Assembly (NCBI GenBank): GCA_033807775.1
Contig: CM066314.1
Location: forward strand, 97,876,929 to 97,940,928
DNA length: 64,000 nucleotides
Origin: Saussurea involucrata
Lineage: Eukaryota > Streptophyta > Magnoliopsida > Asterales > Asteraceae
Direction: 5' to 3'
In this document: positions 56,095 through 64,000 of the stretch, one piece after another
How positions within the stretch are numbered: position 1 is the first letter of the stretch
Layout: each line of letters opens with the position of its first letter
Notes under the pieces: generated by a model
What the model saw: only the letters and a program-made list of their open reading frames with translations
What the model was told of the DNA's origin: nothing
The model's database searches: none
Made by a program: the position numbers and the translations under genes

Positions 56095-56617
56095 TATTTC
56101 ACTGTTTTTACGTTTTTAGAATAAGGTAGTATCTGTTGTACCTCTGTCGTAGCCATTTACTAGAAGGAAGGTAGAAAGTCATTCGTACCATGCTCTTGTA
56201 GCCTGTTTCAGTCCGTACAGAGCCTTTTCAAGGTAGTATACATGCCTTGGGAACTTTGAGCTTTCAAACCCTGGTGGCTGATTTACGTAAACCTCTTCTT
56301 GGATTTCATCGTTGAGAAAAGCTGATTTTACGTCCATCTGATAGACTTTAAAACCTCTTTGAGCTGCGAAGGCTAAGATTATTCTTATTGCTTCGAGCTG
56401 TGCAACAGGAGCAAAAGTCTCATCGTAATCTATGCCTTCTTCTTGTCTATAACCCTTGGCCACCAATCGTGCTTTATTTCTGATGACCACTCCATCTTCA
56501 TCCTCTTTATTTCTGTAGACCCACTTAGTCCCAATGGTCTGTTTCCCTCGTGGCAGAGGTACTAAGGTCCATACTCTGTTACGCTCAAACTGCAGAAGTT
56601 CTTTTTGCATGGCGTCT
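56095..56617 (-). pseudogene. pol: Element F RT N-terminal part, stops
   Basis: ELLQFERNRVWTLVPLPRG, GYRQEEGIDYDETFAPVAQ, and QMDVKSAFLND. Interrupted by TGA after RAWYE (56176-56178), by TAA near 56115, and upstream by TAG at 56617-56619 in place of the Trp codon of DDPNW. Confidence 0.85.
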
Positions 56618-56619
56618 AC

Positions 56620-57658
56620 CTAGTTTGGGTCGTCTAGGGCTTCAGAAATCTTCTTTGGTTCTATCACACTAATAAAATTTGTAAAGAAACAAAAATTAGC
56701 AGTGGCAGACCTGGTTTTTACTGAGTCAGAAGGTTCTCCGATTATTTGGCTTGGAGGATGGCTTTTTGTCCACTGAGTGGTGCGTGGAAGATGGTCATCA
56801 ATGTCATCGAACCTTTCTTCATAAGCTTCTTGTGGATCTTCTTCTTGTGTAGCCTCTGTCGTTCTTCTTGCCTTGGTAGTTGATTCTACCATTTGTGGAA
56901 TGATTGGTATGAGTGGTGGTGGAGTTTGTTCCTCTGAGGACGTATAGTCTTGGTCCTCAATTTCCTCTGTAATTGGTTCTTCTGTGGATTGTGGAGTTTG
57001 TTTTTCAGCAGCTTCTGTGGTCGTTTTTCTTGATGTTTCATCTTCTGCATTTTCTTCTTCGGCATTTGCATCTGTAGTATTTATAGAAGAAGATGAAGCA
57101 TTATTTGGACCAGTTAGAGTCATACCTGTAGGATTTTGTTCAACAGAGGATGGTTCTTCAGAAACTCTGATGGTTCCAACAGAAGGATTAATGTCATCGT
57201 GGAACATCTCTAAAAATAGAAGATTCAAGTCTTCTTTCGTTTGCGAGATGCCAGAGGTTTCTCTTTTAAGTTCGAGTTCTGAACTGATTTGCTCAGAAGT
57301 CTTTTGGAATGAATCATCAAAAGAAACATTGATACTTTCAACGATTTTGCGAGATCTTGTAAGGTATACTCTGTAGGCTTTGGAAGTGGCATCAAAAGCA
57401 TCCAATGAATTTGCCTTCGTCAGCTTTTACCTCAAACTTTCCTCTTGAATCTCTGTCGTTTAAAACAAAGCATTTACATCCAAACACATGGAAAAACTTG
57501 ATGTTTGGCCGCCTTTTGTTGATCAGTTCGTAAGGAGTCTTGATGTGTCTTTTCACAATGGTTGACCGATTCTGTGTGTAACAAGCGGTAGAAATCGCTT
57601 CTGCCCAAAAGTTCATCGGTAATCCATATGCTGATAGCATAGTTCTTGCGGCCTCCAC
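56620..57658 (-). pseudogene. pol: Element F integrase C-terminal part and linker
   Basis: EAARTMLSAYGLPMNFWAEA through the KFFHVFGCKCFVLNDRDSRG segment. A 4-bp insertion near 57395 (after GKFIG) shifts the frame. The new frame then continues through the Ser/Thr/Glu-rich linker to ALDDPN. Confidence 0.85.
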
Positions 57659-58602
57659 GAGCGTTCGATTCTTCCTTTCGACTACGCCGTTCTGCTGTGG
57701 AGTGCGTGTGCTGCAGAGAAGTTCTGTGATATTCCTTCTATAGAAAGATAGGCTTCAATGACAGAGTTTTTAAATTCTGTCCCATTGTCACTTCTTAACT
57801 TCTGTATTCTGCATTCATAAAGAACTTGGATTCTTTTCATTAGATTAATCAAGATGATTGGAACATCCGATTTCTTTCGAATAAATTCAACCCATGTGAA
57901 ACGCGAGTACTCATCAATTAAGACAAGTATGTATTTCTTGCCACCTAGGCTCTGTATGGCAATGGGACCGCAGAGGTCGACATGAAGCATGTACAGAGGC
58001 CTAGTGCAAGACACGTCTGTTTTGCCTCTGTGGGAAGCTCTTCTGAGTTTTCCCATTTCACAGGCTGAACATAAGTGATCCTTGTTAAATTTAACATTAG
58101 GCAAACCTTTAACTAGATCAAGTTTGACCAGTTTATCCAAGGTGTGAAAGTTCAAGTGACAGAACCTGTTATGCCATAACCAGGCTTCTTTACTTTCGCA
58201 AGCTACAAGACAAACTTTGTCCTTGGTTTTTGAACAAAAATTCATCAGATACAGATCACCTCTTCTTTCGGCTCGCAGAAGTTCCATTCCTGTGTCTTCA
58301 CTTTGCAGAGAGCAGAAAGTTCTTTTGAACAAGACATCAAATCCTGTATCACAGAGTTGACTTACACTGAGTAGGTTGTGTTTAAGGCCATTCACATATG
58401 CAACTTTGTATACAGAGACGTTTTCCTTCTGTATGACTCCATAGCCTTTGATGTGTCCCTTTTTGTTGTCTCCAAAAGTTACAGATCCACCATCGTGTGT
58501 TTCTTTGTACGTGGATAGTAAACTTCTGTCGCCAGTCATGTGCCTTGAGCATCCGGAGTCAAGATACCAAATTGGCACAAAACGCTTCTGTAAGACAATC
58601 AC
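57659..58602 (-). pseudogene. pol: Element F protease and integrase N-terminal part
   Basis: DSG protease motif (WYLDSGCSRHMTGD), the GAG-pre-integrase region, HHCC ligands, and the first two acidic residues of DDE (HVDLCGP, LRSDNGTEF). A 2-bp insertion near 57710 breaks it just before the catalytic Glu. The start overlaps the gag stop in the -1 frame, exactly as in A. Confidence 0.86.
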
Positions 58603-61600
58603 AGAGACTTAGGTACCCATATCCATATGGGTCCAATATTGTTAGAATTTTTCAAGTTTGCCTTAGCATTCTTGAAATACATTTTATTTATTGTTGAAAA
58701 ATCAGGTTGTTTCTCTCTAGGTTTTGACTTTGGAGTTTGAATTTTAGTGGAGAGTAAGCAATATGGACTTGAGAAGTGATTATTCAATTTGAACATAAGA
58801 TCAAAGCAATGACAGTATTTAATATGAGACGTGATTTGTTTGAACTTTTCATTGAATTCATTGAACTGAGTCACAGAGGCATTACATTCGTTCTTAACAT
58901 TAGATTTCCTATTACAAGAAGATCTAGTAATACAAGAATGCTGTTTGCAAAAATCTTGTTTAGGTCCTGCCTTTTGTGAGTCTCTTCTGTGGTGAACGTC
59001 TGTCTTCACTGTCACAGAGGAAGATATTTGTTCGCTTCAGGCCTTAAAGGTTTTGAAAATTTTGAGCTTTTAGGATTTTCATAGGCCTTTTTCAGATTAT
59101 TAAGCTCTGTAGAGGTTTTGACTTGTATACACATTTTGAGAAAATCTGGACAGATAGGTATCTCTGTGATTTTCTCTTTTGGAGAAATTGTTCTGTTAAG
59201 AACTTCAGAGGAGAATTTAACATCCTCTGTGTCACAGTGAACTATCCCTGATTTAGAATCAGTCTCTGAGTCGTCAGAGGTTGAATCGTCCTCATATACA
59301 GAGGTTGAGTCATCTCTTTCGACAGAGGCTGGATTTTCTGAGCATGTATCGTACGAGCTTTCTTCCTCTGTAGAATAACTTTCATAGATGGCAGAGGTTT
59401 CTGATGAGATCTCTTCAACGAGAATTTGATCTATAGAAGATGTACAGGGATTTTCTAAAACATTTGATTTCAAAACTTCCAAAATTTCTTTTTCAATTGA
59501 TCTTTTAAGTTTTTCTTCTGAAAAGATGGGTTTAAACTCAGGAGCTTTTGTAGATAATTTCTTTTCGACATCTAACATACAGACAAAAGCAACCTGTGTT
59601 TGAGTCTCTGGTTTACCAAACTCGAAGATGGGTTTAAACTCAGGATCTTGTGTTTTCAGATATTTCTTTGGTTTGATTCCTCTATTGACAGAGGTTGAAG
59701 ATGATGAATCTGTTTTTTCAAACCACACATTGATCATCTTCGTATGTTTCCTTAAGTGAGGTTCTGCAGAGATTTTAACCCTTTTACTTACAGAGAGTAA
59801 GTTTGGAAAAGATGGTTTATTTGTATTTCCTATTACAAACAGAGAAGACAGAGGTTTAAGTTTTTTGCCTTCAACACCTAGAGTAATATCATCGTACCTA
59901 TACCTCGTCTTCCTATTTGTGAGTTTACTTTCTCATACACCTTCTGTGCATCTTTATAGTTTTTAAGTAAAACTTCTCTTCTGAGTAGATCTTGTCAAAA
60001 TACCTCTCTTTCTTTTTGAAAGTATTCTTTGAGAGCTCTTATGTCCGTTGTTTCACTCCTAGAAACTGAAAGCTCTTTAGTTTTGATTTTTAAAGCAGAG
60101 TTTAATTCAGAAATTTGCCTTTTTAAAGGATCTACATTTTTGCTCCAATATTTTTCTACTCTTTCCTTTTCTTCAAAAATTTTGGCTTTTTCTTAAGTGA
60201 GAAGCCTTACTTCTCTCTCATTAAAGGTGAGTTTTTTTTAATGCTTTCATATATCTCTTTTAGTTCAATCAGTTCAATGTTAAGTTTAATTGAATCATTA
60301 TCTACAGATTTAATACAAGAGGTAGAGTTTAAAATGGATACCTCATTGTCAGTGTCGGAGTCGACTTCTGCCATGCCACAGAACAAGGCATTGGTTGTGA
60401 ATTCATCATCAGAGGTAGAGTCTGACTCGAAGTCCTCCTTATTTGCTTCAGAATGCCCTTTGTTCGCCATCAGGGATTTTTGCGCATAATATTCAGCCTT
60501 CTTTTTGTAAAAAGTTGAGTCCTTCTGTGGGCGATTTTGTCTACTTCTGCATTCTTTTGCGAAATGGCCTGGCTTGCCGCAGTTGAAGCAACCTTGGGAG
60601 GTGTTTCCAGTTCGATCGTCGGACTTCTGTTGGTCTCCACCTTTCTCTGTTCGGCATTCGTTTGCATAATGACCAGGCTTACCACATTTGTAGCATTCTT
60701 GTGTGTGGCCTACCTTGTCATCTGACCTCTGTCGGTCATTTCCTTTGTAGTTTCTGTCGCTCAACCTCTGTTGGTCATCATTTCTGTAGTCTGACCTCTG
60801 TCGGTCACTTGATTCTTCTCTTCTTCCATCATCTCTTTTATCTCTCTGGTTGTCTCTGCTATATCTGTCATTTCCAAAATTTCTTTGGTTACCTCTGAAC
60901 TCTCTTGTCAATAGAGCCAATGATTTAGCTAATGACGCAAGAGTTATTTCTTCCTCTATCAGCTCGTCTTCTTCGCTATCAACCATCACTATCTTCTTCT
61001 TCTCCTCTGTTGCTCTCTCATTTCTCGGTCTCTCTGTAGCCTCTGTTGATTTACTAACTAATGCGTATGGTGCAATGGCTATTGTTTTAGCCTGTGCTAT
61101 TTGAGGCTCTTGTGCAGCTAGTGTTCCATAGAGATCAGAGAGTGTCCATGAGTCTAAATCTTGGTTTGTTTGTAAAGACATAGACAATTGAAGCCACTCA
61201 TCATTCAGGCTCTTTAGAAACATGACATTATTTTCTTCAGAGGTTCTGTGAATGCCGGACTTTTTGCATTTGTTTATGAGAGAGTTGAACCGGTCGTATG
61301 TTGTTTGCAGAGATTATGTTGCAGAGGCTCTGAAGGCATGATACTCATTTATGTACTATGCCCTTCGGTTCTTCTGTGTTTTAGCACCCCCTTCCAACTG
61401 TCTTTCTAATTCTTTCCAAAGACCGTGCACAGTTTCGCATGCATCTAAGGATTGAAAAAGCTCGTTGGGGATAGCCATTATCAAGATTCTTTTTGTTTTT
61501 TGTGCAACTTCATCTTCTGCCTTATCTTCATTTGACCATTCTTCTTTTGGCTTTGGTTTTTGATGTTCAGGGATTTCAGGAGATTCAGCAGTAGCTGGTA

Positions 61601-61778
61601 CTCGTGGTACTACTATCATGGGAACAGGAGGAAGGTTGTAAAGATATTGTACTAGATTTTTTTCAGTACCCTCAAAGAAATGAACCATTCTTATCTTCCA
61701 TTGAGGATACTCATCTCGTAGGAGAGTAGGAGGCTTGGTGAGTGAACCAGCAGTAAAGAAGTTATTTGTATTTGTCAT
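58599..61778 (-). pseudogene. gag: Element F gag, several lesions
   Basis: Same architecture as A: PPTLLRDEYPQWKIRMVHFF at the N-terminus and two intact CCHC knuckles (CYKCGKPGHYANEC, CFNCGKPGHFAKEC) near 60640-60545. A coiled coil follows, and it ends GPIWIWVPKSL. Stops at 61356 and about 61317, a frameshift in a T-run near 60237, and further breaks near 59890-60000. A 19-nt patch near 59625 is a copy of sequence 100 bp away. Confidence 0.85.
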
Positions 61779-61975
61779 TGTTAAGGTTCTGAAAAGATAG
61801 TATGATTAAAGAGTATGAGTCTGATGATCTGGAAAGTTTTATGGGTTTGAACAGTTCCCAGAGTACACTTTAATGGAGTTTTAACCTAGAAATGAGGAAT
61901 AGGTTAAAAAAAGGAATGATGTCTATCACTAATCTTGTAACAAAGAGGATCACTTGATATTGAAAATCAAGCTTT

Positions 61976-61987
61976 GCTCTGATACCA
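61976..61987 (-). promoter_or_regulatory. Primer-binding site of element F
   Basis: TGGTATCAGAGC on the minus strand, two bases from the 5' LTR. 61779-61975 is the leader. Confidence 0.92.
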
Positions 61988-61989
61988 AT

Positions 61990-62827
61990 TGTTGGTTCCC
62001 AGTTTTGTTTAAACAAGATTATCATATCTATTAGTTCAAGTTTGAGTTTGATGCGGAAGCGTATTTGAAGAACTAACAAATATGTTTGATAGATTTAGAA
62101 CACAATATAAATAAACAGTGAACATGAAATAATATCTCAAAGTTTACTGAATATATATATTAAGAATAGATTCAAGAACAGTGAGTAAGCAAAGCTTTAA
62201 AACATATATGACTCTTAAAGTGTATAAGCTATGTGTTCTTTTGATTTGTTTCTCTCTTGATTTCTTGATTCGATTGTTCGATCGATAGGAAGAACTCAAC
62301 ATGAGTCTTCCTTATATACTACTCTAAGGGGACCATAAAGCATAAGCTACTATTCATAATGGATGGTATGAATAGTTGGACGGATGGCATGAACAGTTTG
62401 GACGTGCTGTATTGCATTTAATGCAGCAGACGTCTATTATGTACTAAGCCCTATTGAATCCAATCAGAGTTTGACACGTTGAAGTTGGACAGGGCATGCT
62501 ATCATGCAAGTTGATGAACAGGTCCTGTAACAGTAGCAAGATATTATAAATATCTTTGAAGTCTTTGAAGAGGACCACAGAGGCTCTGTAAAGTGTTACA
62601 GAGGTTCTGTGGTCTGGTCCTTTGTAGAGCAGTCTTCACCGGATTCCGAGTCTTTGGTCTTCTTGCGCGTATGACAGAGCTTCTGTAGGACGCCTCTTTA
62701 GCTTCTGTAGCTTCTTGACCTTGATCTCTCGGTAAGTTCGGCAGAGCCTCTGTAAGAGGCTTTCTTCACTTAGCCTATTTTTCACTACTTCTAAATACTT
62801 CTATGATTAGGAAGATTGAAGCTAACA
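61990..62827 (-). repeat. 5' LTR of element F
   Basis: 838 bp, alignable over its whole length with A's LTR. TATATAAGG at 62310-62318 on the minus strand. Palindrome pair at 62577 and 62598, 21 bp apart. Confidence 0.92.
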
Positions 62828-63488
62828 GAGACATTTATGCTTTCCACTATGGATCGAGATTTTAGAAGATAGACTCTGTAGGCTTTTGAAGTGGCAGAGT
62901 ATCCTATGAACTTTCCTTCATATGCTTTCACATTGAACTTCCCTCTAGCCTTTCTGTCGTTTAAGACGAAGCATTTGCATCCAAAGACATGAAAGAACTT
63001 GATGTTTGGACTCCTCTGATTGATCAATTGATAAGGAGTCTTGATGTGCCTTTTGACTGTGGATGATCGATTTTGGGTATAGCTTGCTGTTGATATAGCT
63101 TCTGTCCAGAAAGAAATCGGCAATCCAGACGTTGTTAGCATAGTTCTGGCAGCATCCACAAGCGTCCGGTTCTTTCGTTCAATAACGCCATTTTGTTGTG
63201 GAGTGCGTGCCGCAGAGAAGTTCTGTAAGATGCCTTCTTCTGTGAGGTAGGTTTCAATGACAGAGTTTTTGAATTATGTGCCATTGTCGCTTCTCAATTT
63301 CTGAATTTCGCATTCATACAGAACCTGGATTCTTTTCATTAGGTTTATCAGAATGTTTGGAACATCTGATTTCTTTCTGACAATTTCCACCCATGTAAAT
63401 CTAGAGTATTCATCAATCAACACAAGTATATACTTCTTACCACCTAGGCGCTGTGTAGCGATTGGACCACAGAGGTCAACATGAATCA
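62828..63488 (-). pseudogene. pol: Element H: integrase fragment of a B-like copia element
   Basis: On the minus strand, HVDLCGPIATQRLGGKKYI, then LRSDNGT with a stop in place of the Glu codon (about 63272). QQNGVVERKNRTL, TPYQLINQRSPNIKFFHVFG and GKFIGYSATSKAYR follow. It is closest to B's integrase. It is cut on the left by F's LTR and on the right by element I, so it is the oldest layer at this end. Confidence 0.82.
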
Positions 63489-63771
63489 TGTTAAGTCTAA
63501 AATATGTCTTCAAGATTTAATGATAAAGTCAAAGTCAAAGTCAATGTATTATGTTTTTGTGAAGTCAAACTTAGCTTAATGTCTTGTTTAGATCTTAGGT
63601 ATAAATAGCTTTGTTTAGACTAATCTTGTAACAATTCCATAACACACTTAGAGCATAATTCACATCTTGTAAAATGGAGCTTATTGAATATCAAGATCTA
63701 CTTTCTCTCTCTACTCTCTATCTCTAGATCTTGTGTGAATTCTTGGTTGATTGATCATATTGGGACACACA
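63489..63771 (+). repeat. 5' LTR of element I (right part outside window)
   Basis: TGTTAAGTCT...GGACACACA, 283 bp, followed by AT and an initiator-Met primer site. Such a short LTR is common in other copia lineages. The element is on the plus strand. Confidence 0.75.
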
Positions 63772-63773
63772 AT

Positions 63774-63785
63774 TGGTATCAGAGC
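63774..63785 (+). promoter_or_regulatory. Primer-binding site of element I
   Basis: TGGTATCAGAGC. The rest of the window (63786-64000) is an A/T-rich leader with no ORF start that I can support. Confidence 0.85.
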
Positions 63786-64000
63786 AGATTATCAAGTGAT
63801 CTACAGCAGATTTTATACAAATTCATCCGTTAAATTTATGAATTTGAAGAAAAATTGATCGATTTTCTTGAGTTTTTCAAGAAATCTCTCTTTTTCTTAA
63901 ATTTCTACAAATTTTGTACGAATTTGGATTTGTTTTTGAGTTCTTTAAATTCGGTTTTAGAAGAGGAACATATTCTATTCAAGATTCAGAGGCTAGTTTC

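Larger units (their letters stand above)
45660..62827 (-). mobile_element. Element F: SIRE-like element related to A, 3' end missing, interrupted by G
   Basis: Minus-strand order: 5' LTR (61990-62827), primer site, gag, protease, integrase, RT, RNase H, spacer, start of the third ORF. LTR and coding parts resemble A, so A and F are one family. The third ORF stops at about residue 480 at the junction with E, so the rest of the third ORF and the 3' LTR are lost. G is inserted in the promoter of the third ORF. Many nonsense and frameshift lesions show an old insertion. Confidence 0.87.

Overview
The window is repeat-dense plant nuclear DNA, most likely from a eudicot with a large genome. It holds no host gene that I can support. 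Nearly every base belongs to nested LTR retrotransposons. Their primer-binding sites all match the 3' end of plant initiator tRNA-Met (TGGTATCAGAGC), and their coding parts are Ty1/copia in order (gag, protease, integrase, RT, RNase H). Three large elements carry an extra third ORF downstream of pol, the layout of the SIRE/Maximus lineage. Species cannot be fixed from the sequence.

Layout. I name the elements A to I. B (minus strand) runs from beyond the left edge to its 5' LTR at 43506-44203. It is interrupted twice. C, a 5.0-kb plus-strand gag-only element (660-5659, target duplication CTTTG), sits in its third ORF. A, a 15.0-kb minus-strand SIRE-like element (22767-37730, target duplication AGTCC), sits in its RT. 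A 14.64-kb stretch (1660-16295) is then repeated head-to-tail (16298-30935). Its junction joins A's RT to the middle of C's LTR with a 2-bp filler, so C, B's middle and half of A appear twice. B lies in a fragment of an older gag (E, 44204-45660). Next comes F (minus, about 45660-62827), a relative of A that has lost its 3' end. F is interrupted by G (47228-53853), an element with 1369-bp LTRs and no recognisable genes. F itself lies in an integrase fragment (H, 62828-63488), and H is cut by the short LTR of element I (63489-63771), which runs off the right edge.

State of the genes. The pol genes of A, B and F all carry nonsense or frameshift lesions, so none looks autonomous. The only long intact ORFs are the two copies of C's 650-codon gag. 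A's third ORF is one continuous frame of 1,626 codons broken by three stops, and the same stops occur in both copies.

Main observation. The non-coding parts carry short palindromes in a strict 21-bp register. In A, B and F, versions of CAGAGGYTCTG occur as triplets exactly 21 bp apart just after pol, and as pairs 21 bp apart in the LTR upstream of TATA. C's LTR has three pairs of an unrelated palindrome, GCGGTATACCGC, also exactly 21 bp apart. G's LTR has seven small hairpins about 20 bp apart with different arms but C-rich 5-nt loops. The third ORF of A, B and F also has its own upstream TATA box and a conserved TGGGCC block. Its product shows basic nuclear-localisation-like clusters and no evident membrane segment. 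A DNA-binding or anti-silencing role for it is my inference, not something the sequence proves.
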